Numbered from the stretch's first letter, positions 44,070-56,961 are shown. The stretch: DNA of 64,000 nucleotides from Pollenia angustigena (GCA_930367215.1 OV884060.1:179563253-179627252), one strand, 5' to 3'. Numbers and translations are program-made. Notes: generated by a model not told the origin, from the sequence alone.

Positions 44070-45200
44070 AGTGGCAGCAAAAATTGCATGCGAGCAAGGT
44101 ATATTTGCACAATATATAAATATGCCTTGCATGCGAGTGGAAATTTGGCACTTTCATGCCACTAAATGTCAAAACGATAAGCAATGTTACCCTGTTTCAA
44201 ATTTAATTCACATTTACTGGATTGTTATTGAAGTTTTACCTTACTTGAGGGTTACACGATCAAGTTTTGGCTATCATGTTTTAATACACTCACACTTTTT
44301 TACCATACACTCATACTTTTAAAAATTGATACGAACTTGCCTCTAAAATTCTCTTGCCAGTCAGTGTATCAATTTTCGTTCAAGAAAACAGCGTATTACA
44401 AATCTTTTGAAGCTGTTTTTGTTTTTTTTTCACAAATATTTTGCCGGCAAAAGCTGAAGTTCTTTTTTTTTACAAATTGTTGCGGGAATTTTAAAATTTT
44501 AACTAAAAAACTAAAAAAATAGTGAAATATGTTTATTAATAAAATTAATAAGCAAAATGATAAAGTCCCTTCGAACAGCCTACAGTGCAGAAAAATCAAA
44601 AGTGGAAAATAGCAAAACATTTTGAGTTGTTTTCTCGGCGACGACATCTTGAAAAAGTAAATTGCTTTCAACTTGCGTGCGCCCTATGCTCCAATGGGAG
44701 TTAGAGGAACACATATATAACTTGCGTGCAGCCTACGTCACAGCTGTCAACTTTTGCATATTTTGACAATCAGTATATGTAAAAGACTATCAAGAAAATC
44801 TTGATCGTGTGGCTGCACTGTTAATACAGAATTATAATGATTAATTTTTTAAAAACGCGCATAAATAAAAGCAAGTTTGTTAATAATAGAGCATTAATAT
44901 CGTTAAAATAATGCTAATATAAATAAAAGAAAAAAATTCCCCAAAAATGTGCCATTATGATTAACTAGGTAACTCTATTTTGCTTTCTGATACTTTTTTT
45001 TTAATTTGAGAAGTAAACAAATTTACTCAAGTTGACGCTTCTACGACATTTTGAAAATGAACTCGCAGTGGCATGTGTAATCACAAAAGTTAATGGCATG
45101 AGATTCGACTATTTCGACCAAATTTTCTTTGATAATATGTATACAACAGTGGCTTGCCACTACTTGCATGTGTAAAGGCAGGGTTAATATCAATAAACAC
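44070..45200. repeat. Inverted copy of the 35.9-36.2 kb and 25.6-25.8 kb repeats
   Basis: Reverse complement of 35880-36215 (in two pieces, split by 44244-44820), followed at 44990-45190 by the reverse complement of about 25600-25810. The three places share a dispersed family. Confidence 0.7.
44244..44820. mobile_element. TTA-flanked MITE with empty site at 36 kb
   Basis: 577 bp. Inverted ends share the block ACACGATCAAG. TTA at 44241-44243 and 44821-44823. The reverse complement of about 36050-36090 shows the same sequence with a single TTA and no insertion. Confidence 0.8.
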
Positions 45201-45780
45201 CGGGTAAAAAAAGTTGTCTCAAAAGTTTGAAGCTAATTTGTCAATAATATGATTATGTATAATAAGTTCAAAATTTGTATTTTCCTAGTGAAGTTCATGT
45301 ATGTAGATAAACTTATTATTAGAAAATTAAAATGAACTCTTAAAGTCAATGAATGGGCTAATTTTGTTTCCTTGTATATAAAAACAAAAATTATGAAGTT
45401 TGGTGAAGATTGGGTAAAGAATAGTCGATTGATAAGTTGAAAAGTGCATATAAGGCGAAAAAATCTCTTATTTTAGTTTTTGTCAATTGTTTAAATGTCG
45501 TAAACTTTTCTTCTAGATGATTAAGTAATCAAAGTGTAGTTACAATTATGTTTTCAATGAAGATTCATTATAGGGAGGTTCGACGTATATACATATATAT
45601 AAACTATATATGTTTTTAATACAACTACATATTTCCCTACAATAAAAATTATCTCATGTAGAACAAAGTACAAGTAAAACTCAAATAAATATTTAAATTA
45701 TCCGTTAAAAACTGTGTATTTTTTACAGGGGATTTTCTCTTTTATTGGGGGATATTTGGGGAAATTTTTTTTAAGTTTTA
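45201..45780. other. Spacer, no gene
   Basis: AT-rich, no ORF or repeat that I can support. Confidence 0.5.
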
Positions 45781-46099
45781 AGGTCCACACCACGCGTTAC
45801 TCGCTTCTTCGCAGCATACGCAGCTGTCAAAAATGTAGAATCTGTGTAGTTATACGTAGTAAGTTACATGCACAAAAGCGTAGATGCCTTGAGGCGAAAA
45901 GTAGGTTTACTTTCTACTTTTGTAAGCGTCACAAGCAGCGTTCGAACAAATCAGCTGATTTTGACATATTCAATTTTATTTTTACTTGTGCTGCTGCTGC
46001 ATAAAAAGCGTTGCATGTAACTTGAAACGTAGAACGCAAGTAAGGTTATAAAAGCATGCGCTGCGTGGAGGCGAAAACGCGTGTTATGGACCTCCAGCT
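45781..46099. mobile_element. AGGTCCA-family MITE, copy 1
   Basis: Related to 59636-60272. The right end is GACCTCCAGCT followed by TTA; the left end starts AGGTCCACACC after TTA and seems to lack about six terminal bases. Inner inverted segment includes ACGCGT. Confidence 0.7.
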
Positions 46100-46321
46100 T
46101 TAGAGTTGTGTCGGTCATGATGAACGGCCGTTCAGTTTCATCGTTCAATTCCGTTCAATCGGTCACTTGCATGGTTCACTTGGGTCTTTTTAGTCAGTCG
46201 GTCACTTGTTTACCAAACAACTGGTTGAAAAGAAACAACAATACTATTGTGGTGTATATGTGATGCCATATAATATACTTATTTCATTTACTCATTGCTT
46301 TACACATTTTCATAATACGAT

Positions 46322-47657
46322 CAGGGTTGTCAAGTTTCTTGGCGACTTAATTTTCAATTTGGCGTCATGGCGATTTATTTTTGGTGGATTTTAAAATATA
46401 TGGCGATTTTAAGATTTTCGTATGACGTGCTAAATTCCCAATATTTTCATATTTGATAAATACACTGAAATTTATTGTTGAGGGAAAGCTAGCCTCTATG
46501 CGCATTTCACTCGTTGCTTAGGCTAGATCATTTTGTTGGAAATTTGATAATGCTATGTTCACACTTGAGTTTTTAAACGTGTTTAAGCAAAATGTTATTA
46601 CATTTGAGATGATTAAGATGACAGATTATTAAGAAAAAACCCCAACAAACAAATTTATATTTCTTTTAAGTATTCAAAATGGATAAAAATACTTTATAAA
46701 GTTATCAGAAGATTATTTTAAACATATTAATGATAAAATTGTACAAATTTATGAATTATTTAAAAAAAAGAAAAATAAAACTTAAAGCAGAGTTAAAGAA
46801 CCCAAGTGTGAGCATAGTATAAGCCATGAATTTGTTTTGAGACTCGTATACAAATTTACCGTTTGTTATTTGGAAATACTATTTCAATGGTGGTATTACA
46901 TCTAATTTAAATTAGTTTTTGAAAAAAGTTTATAGCTATAAGATACGTCCGGTACGTACCATTTTAAAGAACTCTTTATGTGCATGTTATTCCAACTGTT
47001 AATGTCTGTGTTGAAAGAGTTATTTTTAATAATTAACTCCACTAAAGCTCGCTTTCAAAATAAAGTGCAATATAAACTTCTTGGCACGTTATTACGAGTT
47101 ATAAATTATATGAATGTTAATAGCAGGGGTCTAATCACCGCATTCGATATCGAGCAAAATTTATCGAAATTATTTATTTTGGTATCATGAAACTCGATAT
47201 CGAATGAAATGTAGTGAATTTGAAATAATAGCATTTGATATTGAGCAACTCGACAATAAATTTATCGAGTTTTCATTCGATACGTCAGTGTCTATCGTAT
47301 GCAAAAAAATTTATAGTTTATTCGATACGATAGTATCGAGTGCGGTGATTAGACCCCAGAGTTGCCCTGCCGGTGAAGTGTATAGCGTTTTATTATATAT
47401 CCAATATTTATTTAATACTAACCACAAAAAAACGTTTTGCTGCTTCAATTAGACTATTGTAAACTATACCTTTTCTGTGTTCACCAATCATTTTACTTTA
47501 ATTAAACAATATACTATATATCAAGGCGACTTTTTCCCATTTTTGGCAAATTTTAGCAATTAGGAAGACATTTATTTTTTAGGATTTATAAAAAAGGCTT
47601 TGGCGATTTTGGACAATTAATTTGGCAAAAAAGATCAAAATAAATCCGACAACCCTG
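46322..47657. mobile_element. CAGGGTTGTC-ended repeat element
   Basis: Inverted termini of about 10 bp (CAGGGTTGTC / GACAACCCTG) and TGGCGA-rich sub-terminal sequence. Interior has no coding capacity seen. It carries the nested MITE 47127-47356. No clear target duplication. Other right ends of this family lie at 44069 and 51508. Confidence 0.55.
47127..47356. mobile_element. GGGTCTAATCACCGCA MITE, copy 1, CAG target
   Basis: 230 bp, inverted ends of 23 bp with one mismatch, CAG at 47124-47126 and 47357-47359. Confidence 0.88.
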
Positions 47658-48912
47658 GCTGCTATTTGCAATTTTTCTACAATATACATGAGCGTTGCCA
47701 GTTGTTCATAATATAAACCCCGCCAAATGCAAAAATTTTAATTTGAGCAGAAAATTGTATACATATTTATTTCATTTATTTTTTAAATTAGACCTTTAAA
47801 TAAATAACCAAATTCCATAGTCAACAGATTTATTTATTAAAGCTTAGTCAAGTTTTAGAGCACGAAATTATTATGGAAACCCCATTTTTAATGTAGATAT
47901 TACTTAAGGCCAGTTTACACGGTAATACAATGTATTACGACATGTCGAAAGATTATGTAGAATGAGAAAAATCTTATCATGTAAAAGGAAAATGTATTGA
48001 GTAAGAGAGAATACGTCAGTTAATCTAAGATATAATTAATAGATTTTAAATTTCTTGTTCCTATGACTAGTGGTAAAAATATAAACCTTAAAGCATCATG
48101 AAAACATTGGCAAACATGCTTCTAGCATTAATGGAGTCTGCCTGGAAATCCATGTTACACCATTTTATATCGTTTAAGAACTTGAAATGTTCACAACTTC
48201 AGAAAATTCCAAATGTGGAGAATTAGGGCTATAATAACGACCCACAAACTCATCCATTTAACGCGTAAAATATTAATTGGCTTAGTCATTCAAGAGTGTT
48301 CTTTAAATCGAAAAAGCAAAACAATAAAATTGTTCAGTTGTTTGTAATACTCTTTTAAACTAATTTGTATAATTTTTGTTATAAAATTCAGTTTAACAAA
48401 GAAATAATTGTTTAATATTTGTCGTAAAATTCTTTTATCACGGAAATCTTATTAAAAAATTACATATACAATTTTTGGGTTTTTTGTTTTTGATTTTCAG
48501 AACACCCCTGAATACGTTTAAAAGTATTTTTACTTCATAGAGTTTTAACAGGTCAACCTAAACAAATGGGGCAAACGTTTTTTAGATGAGAAAAATATGC
48601 TGCTGATTAATTTTAAATAAAAAACTGATATTTGCTGATCAGCAAATCAGATTTTTCAGCCGTCCGATATTGTATTTGCGCTATAATTTGTTTCATATAT
48701 ATTGTATTAAAATGAGTTTTGTACATAAAAAGTCTTACAGATTTTATATATGTATGACGGCTTGTAACAGAAACAAATCTATTAATAATTTCCCTAAAAA
48801 GAAAAATGTTTTTTTTTTACATTCTCAATATAAGCCCGAAATTAATTGTTTTAAACTAATTTGAGATAAGAACCCCAAATCTGGTAGCCGTGCTTTAGTC
48901 AACTGTTTAATA
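47658..48912. other. AT-rich spacer
   Basis: No gene seen. A short palindromic phrase around TTTGCTGATCAGCAAA (48633-48648) is the only structure I noticed. Confidence 0.5.
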
Positions 48913-49048
48913 CAAAGCGAATTCATATATATATTAATTCGCCTTGTTTTTGACATTACTTGACCGAAAAATAAAAACAAAATACATGTTGTTTTTTGTG
49001 TTGTTGACTTGTTGTAGTCTCGCCGCCACCTGAAGTAAATTCGCCTTG
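48913..49048. repeat. CAAGGCGAATT-family MITE derivative
   Basis: Three termini of the family in 136 bp: a near-palindrome CAAAGCGAATTC...AATTCGCCTTG (48913-48946) and a further right end CGCCTTG at 49048. Confidence 0.6.
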
Positions 49049-49276
49049 ATTTCAACAATATGAGTATCAAATGAGAGGGCTTGCTGAGTGACTCTAAATC
49101 TTCAATATGGGTATCAACTGAAATTACTTCCTGAGAATACAAATGCGAGTTAAAAGTAAAAAATTGTTTAAAAAAAAAACATCTTTTATTTAAATGCTCT
49201 GAAAAGAAAATATATAATGTAACTTAAAAACTTTTACTATCAACTTAAAACGTCGTTACATAAATTATACGATTTA

Positions 49277-49488
49277 AAGCTTGTCGCGAGATTTACTTGT
49301 GTAGAAAAACATGTAAATTAAATAACTTGCGACCAATTTAACTTCCAGTTAACAATATGTTTTTGTCAGTTATAGCGGATAGTTAATTATAACTGAACTT
49401 GCTGAAATTGACCGTTGATGTGATTGATATTAACTACTAAAATTCTCAAACGAAGTAAATACGAGTACTTAAATCTTGCGACAAGCTT
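49277..49488. mobile_element. AAGCTTGTCGC MITE, TTA target
   Basis: 212 bp, inverted ends AAGCTTGTCGCGAGATTTA with one mismatch, TTA at 49274-49276 and 49489-49491. Confidence 0.85.
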
Positions 49489-50205
49489 TTATATTTAAAA
49501 AAAAATTGTGTATTGACAAGCAACATGCTTTTATAACATATAAATTGATTAATGACATTATAAGTTCGAAAAACAGGAAGAAACATTTTTAAGTAATTCT
49601 TTCTCTTTAAATAAAGTTACCTAAAGCTTCGTACAGACGATGGACAGATCTTACAATGTTGTAATTTTTCTGACAATGATGCCATTGTCAGATGCATTAA
49701 TTTTACACATCTTACAATGTTCACACAGTTTCAATACATTTTTAGGCAATTTTTATGACAACATTGTAAGATTTCGAAATTTGTTTTTGTTTTAAATGTA
49801 AGTTGAACGGACGAGTAAGGCGCTCGTGTTCTATAAACTACACATAAGCAATTTGAATATGAGAACACCAAACAAGTATTAAAACCGCCACGTTAAGCGA
49901 GAAATCACTACATATGGCAGCCCAGATTGTACTATGAAATTTTCTAAACAATGTGCCAAATTGCCACTGGCAATGTGTTAAAAGAAAAAAAATTTCAAAA
50001 AAAAGTCGCCATAATATATATTTTGTTTAATTTTTATTTAGAGCGAAATAAAAATAGTTAGTGCACACAAAAAAGGTACGATGTTTACTATAAAATAATT
50101 TATAGTAGTCTACTTAAAGCAACAAAAAAAGAATTTTTGCGGTTAGTACTAAGCAAATAATAGAAATGCACTATATACAATAGTTGCAGTTTTATTATAT
50201 ATGGG
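49489..50205. other. Spacer with short inverted repeats
   Basis: Contains a MITE-like block near 49630-49790 with repeated CTTACAATGTTGTAA-type phrases; boundaries not resolved. No gene seen. Confidence 0.45.
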
Positions 50206-50427
50206 CACTTCCACAGAAAAGCTCTCTTTTTGTCACGTCACCTAGCAATTACTCTTGTATTTTAGAACCACGTTGTTCAAATTTTTCCTCTCTTTCACTA
50301 AATCCCTAGTTGAGCTCTACACCCAAATGCAAAAAAGTAAATAATATTTTCATTATTCTTTGAGAAACAATTAAAAATGGTTGGTGACGTTACGTGACAA
50401 AAAGTAGACATTTCTGTGGAAATACCG
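50203..50427. mobile_element. TTCCACAG inverted-repeat MITE
   Basis: Ends contain ACTTCCACAGAAAAG and, inverted, ATTTCCACAGAAATG, followed by a second matching block TTTTTGTCACGT. Target duplication uncertain. Confidence 0.65.
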
Positions 50428-51360
50428 ATATCTAAAACGCTTCACCGGCAAGACTCGCTATTTGTCTTCTTATTTGGAATACATTGTGAGGGTATTACAT
50501 TTGTTCAACGAAAGTACAAAAGAAGTGCAACATGTACTATTCCCATTCATATAACTTATCAGGAATGTTCTGATCACAAAAAAGGTGTTCTGGACAAAAA
50601 GCTTTTTTCATAATTGTGATTTTAAACCAGTCAGCTAAGTGACCGCCGATTTAAAACTACTTGCTTATTTGTTTCCACCATTTTTAACTAAGTTAAAACT
50701 TTTGTGGTTTTCAAAACAACCATTTATCACAATTGTGATTTCAAAATCATAAGTAATTTGAAATCTTGTGATTTACAGAACATGCCTGTATAACTCCTAA
50801 TAACGCGTTAGAAGTTCGTATTGCATTCTAATTCGAAGGCGAGTTTTAGTGGAGTTCATAGTTTCAACACAGGTGTTACTAGTTGTAATAACCGGATATT
50901 AAGGACAGCCAAAGTAAAGTCCTTAATACCTGCCGTATCCTTGTAGCTTTAAAATATTGGCCTAAACTTATTTAGTTATCTTTCCAATTAACCAACGTTT
51001 ATTTTTTCCATTGTGTTTCATAAACGTCCAAAGGTATGTTAGGAGTCATAAAAATCTTTAAAATATCACTAACAACAACATATTTTATCTGTGATAATAA
51101 ATTGAAACATACATATAAGTATAATATGAAATTTTTTTTAGACTTAACACATATTAGTGTTTTAAGGAATTCTATTTATTGATTTTTTCAAGGGCAATTT
51201 TATATATAAAAAGCACTTTCCTAGAAGATTTTCATTAACTTCATCAGCCATTTGAACATACCTTCAAATACCTATCATACATATGATTGCCTGAAATTTC
51301 ATTCATAAAAATACGAGAATTAAAATAATATTATTTCTAAGTATCGAATTTAACGAATTT
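50428..51360. other. AT-rich spacer
   Basis: No gene or clear element seen. Confidence 0.5.
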
Positions 51361-51508
51361 CAAAACAAATTCATAGGTCATCAAAAATAGCCAGTTGGCG
51401 ATTTTAACTATTATATAAATCGCCATGTCGCCAAATCAAAAATTAGGTTGCCAAACATGTTTGAAAAACGCCACGTTTGGCGAGAAATCGCCCCATCTGA
51501 CAACCCTG
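51361..51508. repeat. TGGCGA-rich repeat end
   Basis: Right end GACAACCCTG as in 46322-47657, with several inverted TGGCGA phrases. Confidence 0.5.
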
Positions 51509-51603
51509 CAAGTGACACAAAAGACCGACTGACACAAAAGACCGCTGACAGAAAAGACCGAGTGAACGAAAAGAACGAACTAGTTCATTTGTTTTAACTG
51601 AAC

Positions 51604-51984
51604 CACAGAGTATACAGAGGCGTCACGAGACAGAAAATATTGTGTTTTTTCTGTCGTTTTCTTCGAAAGCTGCCCTTTTTGCGTTTTTTGTTTTGCTGCC
51701 TGTTTTTAGAAAACGTAAACAAGTGAGTGAGTGAGAAATTATATTGAAAATAAAAACAAATTTTCGTTTTTTATTGTTGTTTTCAATATAATTTCTCACT
51801 CACTCACTTGTTTACGTTTTCTAAAAACAGGCAGTTGATTATGCAATTTGTGTAGATAGAGGCGACCTGTTTTTACGCATTGTCACTTCACTAACAAAAA
51901 ACGTTTTCTTTCTTCGAAAGCTGCCCTCGCAAATGATTTAGGCATTTTTCATACGTCACTTTTTTCATCTCTGTATACTTTGTG
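51604..51984. mobile_element. CACARAG-family hAT MITE with a nested palindrome
   Basis: Inverted orientation, ends CACAGAGTATACAGAG and CTCTGTATACTTTGTG, exact 8-bp target AACTGAAC on both sides (51596-51603, 51985-51992). Carries 51696-51834. Confidence 0.92.
51696..51834. mobile_element. Fold-back insertion, perfect 55-bp arms
   Basis: 139 bp beginning CTGCCTGTTTTTAGAAAACG and ending with its exact complement; only about 29 bases separate the arms. TTG on both sides (51693-51695, 51835-51837). Other copies of the host MITE lack it. Confidence 0.9.
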
Positions 51985-51992
51985 AACTGAAC

Positions 51993-52855
51993 GATAATGA
52001 CCGGTCACCTAAATGAACGATTAAGCCCAAGACTAAACTAAATCAACTCATTCAACACTAACTAGTTTTTTATGTAAACAAACCTATATTTTTTACTAGC
52101 AATATTTTTGACAACCCGACCACAGAAGCAGTGTTGTTGTAGAGTTGACCTCACCTTCTAGTCAATTCGCCTTAGAAACTTCCAAATGAAATAGACAGGT
52201 AAATTCACATTAAAAATTTAATTGCGCGTAAAAGCGCAAAATGAATTGATCTAGAAAAACTGAGAGATACGTATGTTTTTGTTTAAACTATATTATCAGG
52301 ATCTGGTTAGTTTGATCATGGGTGAAAAATCGTGTCGTACAGTGTAATATAAAATCATAATAGAGCATAAGCAAACAACTTTTTACTTCAGTATTAAAAC
52401 CATATGAAACAAGTATAGTCGGCTAAGCCCGACCATATGATACCCTACACCACACTATTTAAAAACACAATTGGAGAGTGCTCCCTATTCGGGATCCATG
52501 GAGAATCATGCTTATGTGTCTTTATAAATATAGATCTATCTATGTTTTAAATTTTTATTAAAATCGGTTTGATGGTTTCTGAGAGGAAGAAATTGGCTCT
52601 TATCTCCTTCGTGGTGTAACGATTCGGCCCATTTTCAATAGGCTTGGTCCTTGTGCCAATAAGAACTACAATGTGCCAAATTTTATCTAATTATCTTACA
52701 TTTGCCAGTACTGGCAAGACAATAGCAATTCATTCAAACTTTTTCACTAATACATAAACACTTTTACAGCTATTTTGTTTTTGCATTGTTTTGCCAACTA
52801 ATATCCCTACAAGAAATGCATAACAGGGCCCATACACAATACCATTGGTTTTTAA
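51993..52855. repeat. Spacer with a fly dispersed-repeat end
   Basis: At 52420-52455 a hairpin phrase GTCGGCTAAGCCCGAC is followed by TACCCTACACCA, resembling the 3' end (inverted) of a second INE/Helentron-like family. A lone AATTCGCCTT end lies near 52163. No gene seen. Confidence 0.45.
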
Positions 52856-52856
52856 G

Positions 52857-53335
52857 CTGGTACTTTTTCAATATCCGTTATTAATTAACTTAGAAACATA
52901 AAATTCAAGATGCAATGCCCTGAGAGGATAAGAATCTATAAGAGGCAAGTTTGTGGTACTTTTTGTTCTTATACTGGTACTTTTTGAATTTCCTCAAATA
53001 GTGAACCTAGAATCATAAAATTTAACATGCAATGTCTTGAGTGGATGAGATTCTATAAGAAGGAACTTTTTGGTACTTTTTTATTCATTAACTGGTACTT
53101 TTTGAATTACCGTTAGTATTGGACCTAGAAAGGTAAAATTAAACAGTCAAGGTCCTGAGTGAATGAGAATCTGAAAAGGGGGTTTGATATTATTTTGCAT
53201 CTTAAATGGTACCTTTTCAATTTCCGCATTTATTGGATCTAGAAACATAAAATAAATCTGCAAGGTCCTGAGTAAAAGAGGATCTGTAAGAGGGATTTTT
53301 GGAACTTTTTCGTTCTCTAATTGGTACTTTTTTAT
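52857..53335. repeat. Minisatellite, about 4 units of 114-118 bp
   Basis: Units begin with TGGTACTTTTT-like phrases at about 52857, 52974, 53092 and 53206, with a partial start at 53320. Each contains CCTAGAAACATAAAAT-like and GTCCTGAGTG-like phrases. Confidence 0.8.
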
Positions 53336-53944
53336 AAACCGGTACTTTTTTAACTTAATATTTATTTTAAGTTAAAGTAATTGTCTGGTACTTTTACGAA
53401 ATTCGTCCATTTTAATAAAAACTAAATAAAAATTATTAACTTATCTAAAAACTACAAATGCATATTTGGTACTTTTTCGAAATTCGAACGTTTAAGGGAT
53501 GAAAATTGTACCTATGTTTGTTATTTTTTCAAATTTTTCATCGCAGAGCCTAACGTCTGAAACTAAAAGGTTGACATTTGGACCATGGGCTCGCCTCGCG
53601 CCAAAGGATCCTGCTAAGCTCATACCTCCTTAACTAAAAGAGATGAAAAGCATTAACACTTATTGTTGTTCATTAGAAAAATTCCCTAACCTCATATCTC
53701 CTTAACTAAAAGAGATACACAAATTGAATACTTATTGTTGCTCATTAAAAAAATAAACGGACAGGTTTCTGGTACTTTTGTGAGGTACGGACTTTTTGGG
53801 GAGTAGAAGGGTAAATAAAAATTTTATCACATTCGTAGCTTATCTAAAAAATACAAAACAGATTTGGACCTGTTTTGAAATTCAAACGTTTAAGGTGTGA
53901 AAATCATTCCTATTTTGTTACTTTTTTCACAACATTTTTCTCCA
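53336..53944. repeat. Diverged direct repeat upstream of the Helitron-like element
   Basis: The phrase CTGAAACTAAAAGG...CATTTGGACC near 53558 recurs near 53997, about 440 bases on, followed by similar text. Confidence 0.55.
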
Positions 53945-54803
53945 TCTATCTATATAATATAAAACTGTAAAGTAACTGAATGACATACCTAAGATCCTGA
54001 AGCTAAAAAGCTGCCATTTGGACCGGAGGCTGGCCTCTCGCCAACTCGATCTCGCTTACCTAAAAAATCCAAAACTAATAGAGATACAAAAAATTTAACA
54101 CCTAATGTTGTTCATTAAAAAAAATAAGAGGACAGGTGTCTGGTACTTTTTCGAAATTTGGTCCTTTTGGGGAGTAAACGCGTAAAACCTGTACATATTT
54201 TGTCACGCCACCACTGTATGTACTTTAGAGACACAACTTTTCTGGACATCATTGCCCCAAGGAACTATATCTTATGGGCAATATGGGATAATAAACACAT
54301 TTTTCGGTTCATTATAAACCAAACATTTTTTTTTGCTCAACCGGCGAAGTCCCTCACGCCCACCAGAGATTTTTTATCCTATGACAAAAACGTTCTAAGC
54401 TATAGGCTCCAACTACAACATTGAAATTTTTAATACATAAATGGGGAGAAAAAAGTATCAAAAAGGATAATACGGAAAATTAACTTTCTTTCATTTGCTT
54501 TTGTGTTCTACGATTCGTACTTTTTGAATTTCATATATTGAACCTAAAAGCACAAAATTATAGGTGCAAAGTCCTGTGTCAATATCAACCTATGATATAA
54601 AAAATCTTGGAACTATTTTGCTTTAACCTATTTACGTATACTTTGGAATATAAATATGTTCATGAAAGAAAAGGTCTGATTACAAAGTAGCGGGTTAAAT
54701 GCTAGAATTTAAACAAATTTAAACCTAGAAAAATAAGCTTTGATATACAAATATGTCCACGAAGGAAAAGGAAACGCTAACGAAGTAGCGGGTTAAATGC
54801 TAG
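53945..54803 (+). mobile_element. Helitron-like non-autonomous element
   Basis: Begins TCTATCTATATAATATAAAA after an A and ends GCGGGTTAAATGCTAG before a T, as expected for Helitrons inserting between A and T. A second 3' end GCGGGTTAAATGCTAG lies about 98 bases upstream. No Rep/helicase coding sequence. Structure-based call only. Confidence 0.5.
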
Positions 54804-55019
54804 TTTTTAATAAAATTCTGTTATTCTTTCATTTGTGTTCTTCTTTCTTAACATTTTTAGTACACTTCTAATCAAGTTAGGGCTTTCTGCTTTTCACCAT
54901 GTTAAAGAGCGTCTCAAAAACTATCCGAACCAAAAAAAAGTGAAAAGTAATTTTTTGAGTCATAAGCCACCTTTTCATAGACCGGGTCACATATAAACAT
55001 TTTTTTTTTAACTTCATAT

Positions 55020-55020
55020 A

Positions 55021-55087
<67 letters not shown>

Positions 55088-55095
55088 TATTTATT
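55020..55095. repeat. (ATT)n microsatellite, LINE tail
   Basis: About 25 ATT units directly at the 3' end of the LINE. Confidence 0.9.
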
Positions 55096-56087
55096 TAGTA
55101 GTATTCATCATACTTTAAAATTTTCAAATATACATAGTTTTTAATTATTTTTTCTTTACAAAATACGATTTTCTATATTATATTTTACAAATTGTGCTAT
55201 ATTCTTCCTACATATATTAATATTTTCCTCCCTTTTTATGTAATCTGGTAACAAATTGTATAATTTAAGTCCTTTAAAGAATAGAGATCGCTGCATAGCT
55301 GTTGTTGTTACCCTTGGCAGTCGGAAATTTTCAGCGTTTCTAAGGTAATATGGTTGTACTTCTCTCACATATTCCAGTTGTTCAGTAAGGTATTCTGGTG
55401 CATTTCCCATTTTCATTTTCTGTGTGAATTGCAGTGTATTCAGTTCAAGTCTTTGTTGAATGTTTAACCATTTTAGTGTGTCTAGCATTAGTTGAATTGG
55501 AGCATATATATTGTATTTTAATATTGACCTCATAGCTTTATTTTGTAGTTTTTGTAATCTTTGTATTTGTGTTGTTGAGCAGCATGTGTATAAAATAGTT
55601 GAACCAAATTCAAAGTGTGGTTTTATCATTGTGTTATAGATATGTATTGCTGTTATTTGAGATATTTTATTTCTAACTCTTTTAAAAAATCCTATTTTTT
55701 TTGCCTATTTTCTTACATATATAATCAATGTGTTCTTTTAGTTTTAAGTCTTTATCGATTATAAAACCGAGGTATTTTATTTTATTTACTTTTTCTATTG
55801 TTTCATTATTAATTGTAATTGTTGATTCACTGTTCATATTTATTTCAAGTAGTTTTGTTTTGTTTTCATTAAGTTTTAATCTATTCATTTTAAGCCAGTT
55901 ATTTATGTTATTTATGTCGTGCATTAGATTTTCTCTACATTCTTCATCTGTGTCTCCTTCCGCATAGATTAATGTGTCATCTGCATATAGAATTATTTCG
56001 CATTTCTTAAGTATATTTGGCATATCATTAATGTATATTATAAACAAAAGTGCGCCTAGAATAGATCCCTGAGGATCTATTTGTTAA
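55020..56087 (-). pseudogene. 5'-truncated non-LTR retrotransposon with (TAA)n tail
   Basis: On the minus strand: reverse transcriptase from QGSILGALLF through ILYADDTLIYAEG to a YLGFIID motif (56087-55682), then after a frame break a C-terminal RT/thumb region (55629-55156), then a (TAA)n tail of about 25 units at 55020-55095. The N-terminal RT, endonuclease and ORF1 are missing. Probably a Jockey/CR1-group element; exact clade unproven. Confidence 0.85.
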
Positions 56088-56648
56088 CATTTTGTAATAA
56101 AAAACCCCACACTCCTAATCATTCCCTAAAAATATTTAACGGCGAACCAAAATTAATTTTTCATTTTAACTATCCCAGTTGGTTCCGCCTATTTGAAAAA
56201 ATGTTCATAATAAATTTTTTTCTTTTAAAAGGAAGAGTGAGGGGAATAATTTAATTTTTAATTTCAACGTTGTATTATATAAAAGTATAATCAAACTAGT
56301 ATTGATTTAAACTTGGATATTTATATGCAAAAGTGGCCAGCATATTTTTGCATGTGTGCAGCTAACTTTGATGTTTTATATGGAAATATTTTAAAGCTGG
56401 CCAAAAATAAAATAAATATGCAGGTATACAAAAGACACTTAAACAAGGATTTTGAAGAATAATTACAGAAAATATGTATTTTTGGCAGCTAAGTCAAAGT
56501 ACATTTAACTTTGGTTTTTTGTATGAAAATAATTTTAAAATGCCAAAAAAAGTGCACTTAAAAAAGGAATTTGTATCGGATTTTAAAAACTAGTGAAAAA
56601 ATTATTCATTTAATCATCCAACTCACAAAAGAAAAGTAACTTTTGCAG
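56088..56648. other. AT-rich spacer
   Basis: No gene or repeat I can support. Confidence 0.5.
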
Positions 56649-56961
56649 GGGTCTAATCACTGCATTCGTTATCGAGCAAAATTAATCGAACTTATTTATT
56701 TTGGTATCAAAAAACTCGATATCGAATGAAATCTATTGAATTTGAAATAATAGCATTCCACATTGAGTAACTCGACATTACATTTATCGAGTTTTCATTC
56801 GATACACCAGTGTCTATCGTATGCAAAAAAATTCAATAGTTTATTCGATACAATAGTATCGAATGCGGTGATTAGACATTTCATTCGATATAGAGTTTCA
56901 AGATACCAAAATAAATAATTTCGATAAATTTTGCTCGATATCGTATGCGGTGATTAGACCC
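56649..56961. mobile_element. GGGTCTAATCAC MITE, copy 2, CAG target
   Basis: 313 bp with CAG at 56646-56648 and 56962-56964. Relative to copy 1 it has an extra inner terminus (GCGGTGATTAGAC near 56863) followed by an inverted partial duplicate. The region upstream of paralogue A lacks the insertion. Confidence 0.88.

Noticed and set aside
55020..55095. Microsatellite as an independent feature of interest
   Set aside because: Explained as the (TAA)n tail of the adjoining LINE.
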